From the NCBI GenBank assembly GCA_946406115.1, contig OX291544.1:27979521-28043520 (forward strand): DNA of 64,000 bases, read 5' to 3'. Positions 21,727-32,891 of this stretch are shown here, piece by piece. Both the position numbers and the translations under genes were made by a program. The DNA is from Apoda limacodes. Lineage: Eukaryota > Arthropoda > Insecta > Lepidoptera > Limacodidae. Under the pieces are notes generated by a model. It did not search any database and was not told the origin of the DNA. It saw only the letters and a program-made list of their open reading frames with translations. Each line of letters opens with the position of its first letter. Positions within the stretch are counted from its first letter, which is position 1.

Positions 21727-22683
21727 TAAACTTTTTTTTTTACTTAGGAAATCACTTTAATTAAACACGTAAAAAAAATCTTTATTTTTGGTATTACTTT
21801 TTCCGGGGTAATATTTATATTATATTGATAACGATGCAAGGCTATAAAACGTGACTTTGGTTAGTGACCGCGAAACAGTGTGTTATGTTGATCCATTTAA
21901 GATACAAATATGTAAATTCAAATTCTATTTTATTTTCCTTTCGGAATAAAAAAATATACAATATATGTTCAAGAACGTTTGTTAAGGTGCAGGTAAGTTA
22001 TATCACATAAAAGTGAAGTTCTTGTGGGAGTTTTATTGCAGTATGGCAATTTGACTGCCTTAGTGGCACTGTTAGGAGTGCTGAATCAAGGAAATCGAAA
22101 CCAACACAAAGTAGTAAAAACATTTCTGTGGTTGTGTCGAGTCTGGGTGTTTTCTACGTAATAGTTTATTATTAAAAAGTTTATAAGTATTTGTATTAAC
22201 TAGATGTGAGATCTAACAAAATATATATGAGTGTTAATTGTATTTGATTAATAAGCTGATAGGACATAGGCCTTTACTGAGAAATTTTTTGTATTATCAC
22301 CTAGAAGAAGAAAATTTCAATAAATAATTTTGATAAAACTGTTCATTAACTTGCAAACCAGAACACGTATCAGAAGCAAAGTCTTCAATTTACATAAAAA
22401 AGTAAATATATATTTATCTTTTAATATTCTGCTTTCATCGGTTGATCTGTTTTTTCTGTTATTGCTATAGAATGAGGAATAGAACTGAATGCAGTATAGC
22501 CACTTGCCACCGCTTTTTGGAGTCGATCTCGCGGCGACGTCGACAGTTCGCCACGCAAGCAAGGTCACTGGCGTATATCATCCTCTTAAAACACACAGGT
22601 GACGTCAGCTGTTTCGCTGGGCGGCCCTGTACACACAAGCGGATTTAAAAAAAAAATTATAAAATTTTATTGCCTCAGCACAT
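21727..22683 (-). other. upstream region of gene A with CpG-rich patch
   Basis: No coding exon was found. A CpG-dense patch at 22495-22640 ('gatctcgcggcgacgtcgac') stands out from the AT-rich surroundings and is the best promoter candidate for gene A, whose start codon lies about 0.8 kb further along the minus strand. A TATA-like 'tataaaacg' occurs at 21842-21850 on the plus strand only. Direct evidence of transcription is not visible. Confidence 0.4.
22600..22607. promoter_or_regulatory. perfect CRE palindrome (CREB/ATF-type site)
   Basis: TGACGTCA is the full cyclic-AMP response element and lies within the CpG-rich patch upstream of gene A. An 8-bp match is expected by chance about once per 65 kb of random sequence, and two further copies occur in this window (12834-12841 and about 59188), so this is suggestive only. 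Confidence 0.4.
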
Positions 22684-22821
22684 TTATTTTGTCACAACAG
22701 TGGCAAAACCTATCCCTAAAAGAACCTTAGGCCATAGTCTACCTTGCCAGCCCTGTGCAAATTGGCAAACATTTTCGGCTTCTCGTTTGACAGCATTGCC
22801 TCTACCTTCTAGAATTGTCAT
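22684..22821 (-). CDS. possible 45-residue membrane microprotein, unknown
   Basis: A minus-strand ATG at 22821, with a TGA 24 bp upstream in frame, opens 45 codons: MTILEGRGNAVKREAENVC, then QFAQGWQGRLWPKVLLG and IGFATVVTK, stop at 22684-22686. The first half is polar and charged; the last 17 residues could form one membrane helix with a Lys end, like small mitochondrial inner-membrane subunits. AATAAA lies just after the stop (about 22660). The composition looks more protein-like than the overlapping plus-strand frame. I do not recognise the family. It could be a real single-exon gene, a retrocopy or chance. Confidence 0.4.
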   Translation of the reverse strand: MTILEGRGNAVKREAENVCQFAQGWQGRLWPKVLLGIGFATVVTK

Positions 22822-24340
22822 ACGAACACAACAAGGACCGACAGTTCAACGTGTCTCTCAAAGCACGAAAGATCTCAAAAAATGTGCCACTAGGCGGACA
22901 CCCAACCAATGACTGAACTTGCCCGTCGCTGCTTAACTTTGCCTACCGTTTTCGATAACCGTATGTAACCGAGCGACTAGCTGCTTGATAAAATTTAAGT
23001 TGCATATCGTTACTTAATTTGTTGATTGTACGAGTTTGCTCATTTATTTGTTAATATGCGCCAATAACATAGGACAATAAAACAAATAAAAACAAAAATA
23101 TCATCATAATTATTTTAAAAATCGATATGTGTGTGGCGGGCCTCAACTCAAACAAATGGTACTTTATTTATATATACAAATAGTATTAACATTTTTGCTA
23201 TGAATATTTTTAAGCCGGTCTTATGACAACACGTTTTTACTTTATTTTCAACATCGAGGCAAGACTTAGACGCCGCATGTAAATAAATTAATCTGGAAAG
23301 TTTACGTTGCCTTAGTTTTTGAAAATAATTAATCTGATCTGATCTGATTTCTCCGGAATATTCGCAGCTTAACGCTATTCTTTGAATTGGCTTTGAACTT
23401 CACGGCGAAAAACTAAAAAATATTTTATGTTAAGATATTTCATATGAGGTATACTTATTTTTATGTTTTATTGGAATAGGCACATTGCTTTAGTATTTTG
23501 AAAAATTATGAGATACGTCTCAAGCCAAATAATAGATCAATTACTCTAATAATAAATTGGGAGTTTTAATTGAAGGATTTTAACAGCACTTTAAATAAAT
23601 CGAGGAATACAATATGATTGACATTGATTTGTTTCTTTAAATATCAGTCACATTTCTATTATGTTTGTATGTAAAAAAAAATATGAAATTCTTCAAAAAT
23701 TAATCAAGTAAGAGGATTAAAGCTGGTCGCTTTATGTGAAATTTTTCGGAAACTTCAACGAGTCATAACTTTCCGTCTAGAAAGGAACCTATATAATAGG
23801 TATTGACATATTACACGATTAAAAACCAAGTTAAAAAAATTTTCGATGCAAAATTATAGGTGAACTATACGATTGAATGGGAAATGGATCGTTGAGGCGG
23901 CTCTTAACGTATTATTAAACAAAATTTCCAAATTACACACAGAAGCATTTTAGATATCCGTTTTTTAAAAACGAGATTTCGGAATTACATACTACGTTAT
24001 AACTAAAAACATCACAATACAATTACATACTACGTTATAACTAAAAACATCACAATACAATTACATACTACGTTATAACTAAAAACATCACAATACAATT
24101 TTGAATTCTTCAGTAAATCTTTGCTTTGAGAGCTATAATATAATATTATGGCTTGGGCATGAAGCACAAGTACAGTGATACAAACTTTACAGGAATTTCA
24201 AATACAAAAAGCCATGTAAAGTATTGCTAACCATTAGAGATTCATTCATTATATTCACCATTTCAAATTAATGTAACTTGTCATATTGTAGACACCATAA
24301 CTTGAAAACTACCACACGTAAATTAAGACATGTCTTACTT
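22822..24340. other. AT-rich intergenic DNA, nothing but a short minisatellite
   Basis: No open frame or recognisable transposon was seen apart from the 38-bp tandem repeat at 23983-24100 and a small 'gatct' run at about 23335. Confidence 0.5.
23983..24100. repeat. 38-bp tandem repeat, three units
   Basis: The unit begins aattacatactacgttata and is repeated at 23983, 24021 and 24059, with four bases of a fourth unit. The three units are identical by eye, which points to recent expansion. Confidence 0.97.
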
Positions 24341-25059
24341 TTAGCTGCCTAAAGGGATTGCTCTTGCAGATGACGACTTTCATAAATCTAGTGACATCAA
24401 CATACTATTGGGAGCTGATATATTCTTCCAGGTATTATCGTCTTCAGTGTCGTTCAAACAATTAAACGACGAGTCTACATCATCAGTGATGGATCATGCA
24501 GCAGACCAATATTCACCGCAAACGCAGATATATAATACGCACCAGTATCAACCACAGCTTATGGTCGTATCGTAAAAACTGGGCCAACATAGGCCTTAAG
24601 AAAAATTGCATGGACTTACCCAATTTTGGCGATAGATTTGTATAACGTTTTTGTCTGAATATGTGGTGTGGTGTCTGTATATGTTGTGTATGTATATTTT
24701 TATATTTTTTCACGCAAACCAAACTTACTTATAAATTATCACAATCAAAACAATGTACATACGCCGCGACCTGTCAAAGGATTATATGTGACTGACTTAG
24801 ATGCCGGTCCACCCAGAGTAGCGACAATCCTATTAACCTTGTCACGCGCCGCGGTCCAACTTAATAAATCTTTACTAAACAGCTTACTAATACCAAATTC
24901 TGGAATTTAATTACCGGCTTACTTCCGCAAGCCTCACTAGCTAAAGTCTGCAACAAGGTTTGCCTAAAATACTACTTGTAACTCTGATTCTCAACTAGGT
25001 AATACATTAACTCAGTTTTGAAAAACTGAATCTGTTCCTGAGATTTTCATTGAGTCTTC

Positions 25060-25660
25060 TACAGAGCATGAGCAGTGCGAGTTCATTTTTCAAGATAATA
25101 TGCAATTAAAAAACAATCAATTTGAAGAGGCATAGCCTCTCAAACTTTCACTCATTTAACTAATATAAATTAGCCTTAAAAAGATTTTTAAGTTTAGAGA
25201 AGTAGCTTTTAAAAAATTTAGATTTATTCAACCAATATAAACATTTTATTCATGAGTACCTATCATTAAACCATTGCGATGACATCGAATTATACCAATT
25301 GAATAAACAAGGAGTTTTCTTTTGGTTCACTATTTAGTTTTAAAGGAGGACAGAAAAACCACAAAACTGCACACTGTATTTGATGGCTCGATAAAAAGCA
25401 GCATCAAGATATCTTTAAATGACTTGTTGCTAAATGGCCCAACTGTTCAGCGCGATCTTTTTGATATTATTCTACTGTTTATCCTAGGAGAATATACCTT
25501 TACTACAGACATAAAACGCATGTTCAGAAATATTAGAGTTAAGCTAGAATATACTTTATTACAAAACATTCTTTGGAGAGATCATCCTGGGGAAACGATA
25601 AAATGTATCAGAATAGACGTAGTGATCTATGAAATTAAAAGTTCAAGCTAGGAGTATACG
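25060..25660 (+). pseudogene. BEL/Pao reverse transcriptase fragment
   Basis: Pre-RT text EHEQCEFIFQDNMQLKNN at about 25064 is followed, after frame changes, by KLHTVFDGSIKSSIKISLND, LLLNGPTVQRDLFDIILLF and YTFTTDIKRMFRNIRV, which are the characteristic Pao RT motifs with the first catalytic Asp (TTDIKRMF). The later YxDD half is missing between 25660 and 26090. Inactive. Confidence 0.85.
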
Positions 25661-26097
25661 TTGCTTAAAAGAACTTGCAATTAAGTATGAACGCGATTAC
25701 TCTTTAGCTTCATTTATCCATCAATATTCTACTTATGTAGTAATAAATGCCAATAATGATTTCAACACAATACCTTAGGCAAAAACTCAATTACGCAATT
25801 TGCTTAGCAAAGGAAGTTTTGAAACTCATAAGTGGTCGTCAAATAATGCCCGTGTGTCACATTCCAAAATGTGACCAAAGTTTTGATTATTTAGAATACC
25901 AGAAGGAAGACTGAAAAATGAAGGCCCTTGGCCTATATATAAATATGAAAAATTATAAGTTTATAATTTTCTACCTAGAGCCCTTCAACAGAAGCAATGT
26001 TACTAAAGGAAACATATAAAGTTACATTGGTAGGTTTTATGACCCTATGGGGTTTGCTAGTTAAGTAGTAATCAAGGCAAATGCCATTATGTAAAGG

Positions 26098-26760
26098 TTG
26101 TGGTCTTCTAATACAGACTGGAATTCAACACCGCCTGAAAATATTAAGTCAGAATGGTTACAGTTTGCATCAGATTTAGCTGAAATGGAGCCCATTCACT
26201 TAGATAGAAATATTTATATTGTTGAGTTGGACACAACAGAATTGATAGGGTTTGCCGATGCTTCCAGCACAACTGAATATGACTGCTGTATTTATTTAAG
26301 AGCGATGGACACCACAAGAAAGAGAAAATTACATTTACTCTGTTCAAAATCCAGCATCAGTCCGCTGCAAAATAAAGCTTTAACAATTCCAAGACTCGAA
26401 TTAAACGCAGCACTATTACTAGCTAAGTTAACAGCTAAAGTATATGAAGCAATCAAAAGCAAAATAACAAACGTTTACTTATTTTTGGATTCAAAAATAG
26501 TGCTTGCATGGCTTAATTTAGAGTCCACAAGGCTTAATTGCTATGTGGCAAACAGAGTAAATTTAATACGTCGAAAGGTAGGTCAATGAAGTTGGTTATA
26601 TGTCAATACCAACAAACAATCCTTCAGACTACATTGGCCGCGGGATTTCCCCTGCACAGCTGCGCATCGGTGACGTCTGGTGGCAAGGTCCAATGTTTCT
26701 ACGTGGCCGTAAGTATAAGTTTAAAGCTGAAACAAATCTTCCACAGAGCCCACCTGAAAT
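26098..26760 (+). pseudogene. BEL/Pao RNase H
   Basis: The frame reads ELIGFADASSTTEYDCCIYL (first Asp), TIPRLELNAALLLAKLTAK (Glu) and VYLFLDSKIVLAWLNLEST (second Asp), the three acidic positions of RNase H. After a frame change, NNPSDYIGRGISPAQL and WWQGPMFL bring the Pao link to the integrase. The RNase H part is open for about 163 codons. Confidence 0.9.
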
Positions 26761-27009
26761 GAGGGCGGCATTCTCCAGTAACCACGCTAGTGCTAGTTCT
26801 CACCAAAATTTTGAATACATTTTCAAACACCTGCAAAACTACTTAGACACACGGAAGTCTATCAGGTTCTTATTATATTTTACGATTTTAAATAACATAA
26901 ATAAGCAAAAAGAAAAGATACAGGCACATTTTTTGTCTAGCTTTCAACTTGAAACTTCTTTCATGTTAATTATCAAACATGAACAACACATATTTTGTTA
27001 AAATGATGA

Positions 27010-28000
27010 TGATGAATGATTGAGCCTCTCAAAAATGAGTATGTAAAGGGCTCATTAAGAAGCTTACATCCTTTCTTAGATTACAAACAACTCTTACGTG
27101 TGGGTGGTAGGCTTCACCATGCAGATATCTCATATGCACGAAAACACCCTGTCAGATTACCAAAAGAATCTTACATTACCAGCTTACTAATAAGATGTGA
27201 ACATGAAAAATGTTCTTATTCAGTTGTTATTCAGTTGAACCCAAAAACTAATGCTAGGCAGTCAAGTTATTGCTACCCCTCGAGCCTTCCTTAAAGTTGG
27301 AGTGGATTTTGCTGGGCCAATCAAAGTTAAGTTATCACGTGTGAGACAATCTGTGGTAGGCAAAGGTTACGTCTGCGTATTTGTATGCTTCACCACATAG
27401 GTGCACTTAGAGCTAGCTTCAGACTTAACCACCGACTCGTTTCTCGCATTTTTAAGAAGGTTGATTTTTAGACGAGGTTTGCCCTGTGAAATTCACTGTG
27501 ATAATGCCAGCACCTTTAAGGGGGCACGGAACCAATTGTCTCAGCTTCACACCCTGCTGTCCTCACAGGCTCACCAGGAAAGTCTACATATCTACACTTC
27601 AGAATTAAGAATTGACTTCTATTATATTCCTTTTTACTCACCCAGGACTGTGGGAAGCAGCGGTTAAAAGTTCTTAGTACCATTTAAAAAGAATCTCTAA
27701 AAGTTCTTTATTGACATATGAACAAATCAATACTTCGTTAACAGAGATTGAAGCGGTTGTAAATTCCAGACCACTTATGCCTCTTACATCTAATATCAAT
27801 CATCATTTTTTAGTGAGCGATGTGATCAATGCATATCCCGAAAAGGATTTTACACAAGTACAGCAAAATGGATTAAAATATTGGCAATACTGCACAAAAG
27901 TAACACAAACATTTAGGAAAATCTGGCAAACTCAATATTTAAATATATTACAAAATAGACCTAAATGGCATTGTGACGATACAATATTTATGCCTTAACA
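27010..28000 (+). pseudogene. BEL/Pao integrase
   Basis: The zinc-domain lead EPLKNEYVKGSLRSLHPFL and GGRLHHADISYARKHPVRLP comes first. The catalytic core follows: GVDFAGPI-like text at about 27299 with the first Asp, MHLELASDLTTDSFLAFLRR, EIHCDNASTFKGARNQL with the second Asp. The Glu segment is damaged at about 27655. TEIEAVVNSRPLMPLTSN and the C-terminal end YPEKDFTQVQQNGLKYWQ are clear. Frameshifts near 27290 and 27665 break the frame. Confidence 0.88.
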
Positions 28001-28010
28001 TTTTTGTAAT

Positions 28011-29585
28011 ACAATGTTTTTATTCAAGTTTTAGCGCGAAGATTTTCATGAGTAAACAATTCACAATGAACGTAATACCTATAGCAAAATGCATCTTTAA
28101 ATTAGAATGGCGCGTTCAAATATACAAGTTCAGTAATTTTATACATGAGATGAGAAGTTATAATTTATTTTATGAAAGGTTTAAAGCTAACAAAATATAG
28201 GTACAAATGACTCAAATATAAAATATTACATTATAAACTTACGAATTATAAACATCAACACAAAATTAATTGTTAATTGTAGGTAGTAATCTAACTCCCG
28301 ATTTATGGATTCGGACTCTAAACAAAATAAAGTTGTTAGTCTTGAACCAGTGTCGCGAGTATGGATGCTTTAAAACGTACTGTGATTGGATGTTTATTTG
28401 GAAGGCAAGTTGATTGGAGGACGTTTTAAGACGAGCGCTGATTGGAAGTTTAAGCGATATAGAAATGGCATCACTTCAGATGCCCTTCAAATGATTCAAA
28501 GGTAGTTTCATAACTCTTACCCGAATGAAATTTTATTCAGATAATTAAACGTAAGATAAATCAGAGGCCCTCTAGATAGGAGTTGTTTTGTAATCCGCAG
28601 TTTTCTTTTCTTATTAATTTTATTGCCTTAGTTAAATAGATATGCTACCGTTATTGGGAATTCTATAATGTGAGTTTAAATTTTTTTTTAAATGATTGGA
28701 GCTTTTGGAACAAAAAACAATCAGAATACTTGAAACTATAAATATTCGGTTTGACAAGCAAGATTGGTCTAAGCTATAAAGGTTAAGGGGTGAAAAAAGT
28801 ACGAGAGGAGGGTGAAATTTGACAAAATTTAAAATGAGGAGTTAGTCTGGGTCCGCGCGCGCAAGAATACAGTCAATAAGTTTGACTGTGAAAATTCCGA
28901 AATCTGATCTCGCGTTTAGAGCATTTTTATTTAAAGTAGGTTCATAATTAGTGTTAAAAAAAATTTAATATCTTCAACACATACTAAATCAATTATATAT
29001 ATTCTTTAGGAAAGGCGTCGCTTTTCAGGACATGGTGTTTCGCGAGTTTATTTTTCAGTCGTCGTTGTGTACATAAAATGCTTTTTCACCGTGAGTGATA
29101 CATGTATGTATCTACTAAGAGACAATGGTTTCTTTAATCAACTTCAAGTGTTTTGAAATCTCACTTTTCTACGTATTTTAAAAGGTACGACGTAAATTTT
29201 CTTATAATTTTAAATGATATTAATTAAAGGTTATTACTTTTAATTTACTGCATGAAATACAGTGGGAGACAATGTTTCCTTATATATTTAAAACTGAACT
29301 AAAATCTCACTTCTTGTATATATGTAAATGAGAAGACTGACAATATAAAGTTCTCATTTTTCTTCATCTTTCAACTAATACCTAAAAACATATCTATCAA
29401 CATTTTTGTTAATGATATAATTGAACAATTATCATTTATTGTTATTATTGCAAGTGCATCATATCTGATAAATAGTGTTGGTCTGAATGTATCTGAGATA
29501 TTATGTGTAATTTATATTAATATATAATTTTATATATTTTATCTTGGTGAAATTTATAAATTTGAGTTACCGGTATTATTATCAA
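28011..29585. other. AT-rich DNA, no gene recognised
   Basis: Apart from the phased GATTGGA motifs near 28384 nothing coding or repetitive was recognised. Purine-rich text at 28790-28850 has no match elsewhere in the window. Confidence 0.5.
28384..28446. promoter_or_regulatory. three inverted CCAAT boxes at exact 28-bp spacing
   Basis: GATTGGA occurs at 28384, 28412 and 28440. The sequences between share only a 'gttta' core, so this is either a decayed 28-bp tandem repeat or a phased set of NF-Y-type sites. No gene lies close by on either strand. Confidence 0.35.
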
Positions 29586-29805
29586 TTGATTCAAGGCACT
29601 AAAAACATAAATTTTACTAAGTGACACAGAATCTAGATTGTTTTTAGGAATAAAACAAGCTCTAGAAACTAAGATTATCAATCTAAGTTATTGTTGATAA
29701 TATCAGTTGATTCAAGGCACTAAAAATATAAATTTTACTAAGTGATCTAGAATCTAGATTGTTTTAGGAATTAAACAAACACTAGGAACTCAAATTTTCA
29801 GTAAA
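29586..29805. repeat. 121-bp direct repeat, two units
   Basis: The text 'ttgattcaaggcactaaaaa' starts at 29586 and again at 29707, and the following about 90 bp match with few changes ('agaatctagattgttttag'). Confidence 0.85.
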
Positions 29806-30570
29806 GTACCGTATATCTCAGGTATGCGGGACTGACCTGAAAACAGAATTCGACTGGATATAGACTGAGAGTTGGTACCAGAAGTTGAATAACACTGTAC
29901 AACATAGAATTTTTCACCTGGGATTGCTCATTGATATTGTTGATTTCTTCAGGGTCTGAAAAGATATATTTGATACTTATTAAGTTCAGAGGATGCATTA
30001 ACATAAGATGCTGTTTTTGTATGAAGTTAACCCAACGGGTCAGATATAGATTTTCATGAAATTATGGAAATTAAATATTATCATCACGAGACAAGAATGA
30101 TAGACTAGGAAATAAATTGAGGATATTCTCAATAATATTACCTCCTTTTTAGATACAAATTTTTCAACCTTGTTGAGTAATTTTTATTTATTTTTGAGAT
30201 GTACTAGGTATTTAACAAACACTAGGAATTCAAACTTCCAAGGAGACGCCGTAAGACCCTGGAGGGGTACGGTTTCGAGTTGGATTTTAATATTCACGGA
30301 TGTAGACTACGGACAGTTGGCATAGTGAACAACACTTGTACAACATAGAGATATTCACCTGAGGTTCCTCAATAATATTGTTAGATATCATGGGGTTTGA
30401 AGAGAGGCATCTGATACTTACTAAGTCTAGTGGATGTCTCTATATGAAAGACTGTTTGTGTACGAAGCTAACCCAACCGGTCAGTTGTTAATTTTTCCAT
30501 AGAACCGTGAAAATTTGATAATATTATCACGAGATAAGAATGTCAGACTAAGAAATATAATTTTCAGAAG
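29774..30570. repeat. 440-bp direct repeat, two diverged units
   Basis: Unit 1 starts at 29774 and unit 2 at 30214 ('aacaaacactaggaa'). Matching landmarks follow in order: tacaacatagag, 'gaagttaacccaac' versus 'gaagctaacccaac', and 'cacgaga.aagaatg'. The units are considerably diverged, so the tandem copy is old. Nothing coding is seen. Confidence 0.8.
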
Positions 30571-30599
30571 AGAAATATTAACATCAAACAATTATTAAA

Positions 30600-32379
30600 A
30601 TACAGAAATTTATAGCGGTAACTTAATTTATAATTTGAAACCTATTACACAATCTACAATATTATTACTAGAATGAGTTGAGGAAGGGTAATACAGGAAA
30701 AGGTTATAGGAGGTGAGGTGTGAAATGAATAAGTGAATTTGTGTCATTCGGTGGAAGAGGTTGTTTCGAAATGATAGATTTTTGAAGGTTTGAGAATTAA
30801 ATACTAGGTTAGTGGACCTAGGTTGCTAGGTGGATTTGAAGGCTGGAATGTGGTTATCCAGGCAAGGAGAGGGTGAAGGTGCGCAGGGAGCCCATCGGGT
30901 AGGGATTTTTTTTTTATAATAAAAGATTTTCAGATAACAATAATAAACAATAATAATTCTGAAAAAATTAAGAAAATCAATATTTTTTTTGGGTTGTTTA
31001 GGTGTTCTAAATTATCAGGAATGCGAAGTGTTGTAGAACAGATCTGTTCTATTGTAATTATTATGTAATTATATGTAAGTATATAGGTGGATAATTTTAT
31101 ATAATAGTATTTATTTATGAATTCAATTTTACATACATACATTACTCAATACATTTACATTAATCACTTACACATAATTAAAATTTTCTTTTTTTTTCTT
31201 TTTAGAATAAAAAGTGAAAACAAAATTGTATAGGAATAAAAAAATTAGGAAGGTAGGGAATTGAAAAAAATTATTTTATTGACTTTTTTGTTTTATTGTT
31301 TAATTTTTTTTTAATTTTTTTTTAATTTACGTTTATAAGTATTGTTTGAACCTTTTTATTATTTTGTTTTGCTTTTATTTCTCTCTCCTTTTCTAGGTTA
31401 CATTTAAATTTTGACTTATATACTCCTATTACTTTAATTTGTTTAAGTTAATCAAATCACATAAAGGAATTGACTTCGAAATTTGACAATATATAAAAAA
31501 TATTTGAATCATAAACTATTTAAAATTAACCGAATAACCTATATCTCTTCATTTAATTAACGGACGAGAAGTATGCTACAAGCTACCTAGTTCCCACACT
31601 ACAAAAACGAATGGATTTAGCATTTGTATGGATTTTACTTTCAAATGTGGAAGTAGCCTAAATTAGGGTTCCTTTGTGTAGAGATGACAAAAAAAATTCA
31701 TATAACTCTTTAGTACCTGTGTCCTTTAGAATATTTGCTTTGTTTAGGTGTTTTTGTACTGACTTTAGAAATGGAAAAAACTCAAAGTAGGCATACTTTA
31801 TGATCTTGGTTTGAGCTGTATTTATTTTCTTGATTATCTTTTTTTATGCTTATTTTGTATACTATTGTTTGCTATATTATTCTAACGTACCTCTGAAACA
31901 ACTGGGCTTACTACTTATTTAACACAACGGTTTTCGGGTCTACCACTTTTGACGATCACGCCTGGCCAGATAAGACAATTATCTACGTCATTATTTATTA
32001 TTAGTTTCTTTTGATCTCTCTCGTTGAGTTGTGGTGTGGGGCTGCGAGGTTTCTTAGAACATTTTATTTTAATAGATATTTATTATGTTTGAGTAGGACA
32101 GGTGGGGGGTGTTACAGCATGAAGAGTCAACTAACATTAAAATTAGTACATTAGTTATTTTAAAGGAGTATTATACGCCTCCTTTGTCGTGGCCAATGGC
32201 GCTAGAGTGACCAATACCTTTAACGGTCACGATGGAAACCTTTAACGGTGCGAGCTGTGGAAATTAAAACGCCAAATGTTAAAGCTCAATTTTCAAAGCT
32301 TGCACATTACCTATACGTGAATACTAAGTTAGGTGTCACTGAACATATGTATGGCTCCAAAATGCATTCATTTAATAAT
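30600..32379. other. intergenic DNA without recognised genes
   Basis: A G-rich plus-strand stretch lies at 30670-30905 (gg-rich, few cytosines) before a T-run. The rest is AT-rich. No repeat border, open frame or RNA gene was recognised. Confidence 0.45.
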
Positions 32380-32641
32380 AAAAAATCGGCCAAGTGAGAG
32401 TCGGACTCGCGCACGAAGGGTCCCGTACCATTATCTACAAAAATGAGCAAAAAAAAAACACGTATGTTATATGGGAGCCCCCTTAAATTTATTTTTTTCT
32501 GTTTTTTAGTATTTGTTCTTATAGCGGCAACAAAGATACATCCTCTGTGAAAACGGTTCATGCGATACAGCCTGGTGATAGGGGTTGGGTGGCCTTAGTA
32601 ATAGGGTTCCTAATCACCTGTCAGGTACGGAACCCTAAAAA
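32380..32641 (+). repeat. MITE/SINE-like repeat ('cggccaagtgagagtcgg' family), copy 1
   Basis: It begins aaaaaatcggccaagtgaga and ends ggtacggaaccctaaaa. The inner 'gggtcccgtacc' and the end 'ggtacggaaccc' are inverted to each other. Other copies stand at 45333-45878, 52931-53220 plus 55049-55111, and a fragment at 63290-63365. This family is widespread in moths and butterflies as far as I know. Confidence 0.8.
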
Positions 32642-32891
32642 TTAAATACTTGAACATTAGTTAATTAATTAATAATTAAATATAGCAACAAACTACCTAC
32701 CTGCATCCTTTAGTATTTTTTACTTAAGCTTATTTATTTAGATAATAAAATAATTAATTTTATTTAGTTTATAGTTTATTACTGTACCTACAGTTAACTT
32801 AGACTTAAGACCACTTTATCTAAAATTATTTATTTCTGATTGATTTTGTGTGATTAAACAAAGGGGGTTATTTTACTTATATAAATTTAAG

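Larger units (their letters stand above)
24345..28010 (+). mobile_element. BEL/Pao LTR retrotransposon relic (copy 2)
   Basis: On the plus strand protease, RT, RNase H and integrase pieces come in Pao order. The protease end reads LADDDFHKSSDINILLGADI (about 24362). A repeat shared with 3640-3870 seems inserted at 24565-24800. No gag and no LTR were found. It differs from copy 1 in sequence and lies in the opposite orientation, so it is another BEL family or lineage. Confidence 0.88.

Noticed and set aside
22670..22912. Plus-strand frame of 80 codons over the microprotein candidate
   Set aside because: Its composition is unlike a protein family and it lacks a plausible start context; the opposite strand has a better frame with an AATAAA downstream.
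23983..24100. CRISPR-like array
   Set aside because: Units are directly adjacent without spacers and the genome is eukaryotic.
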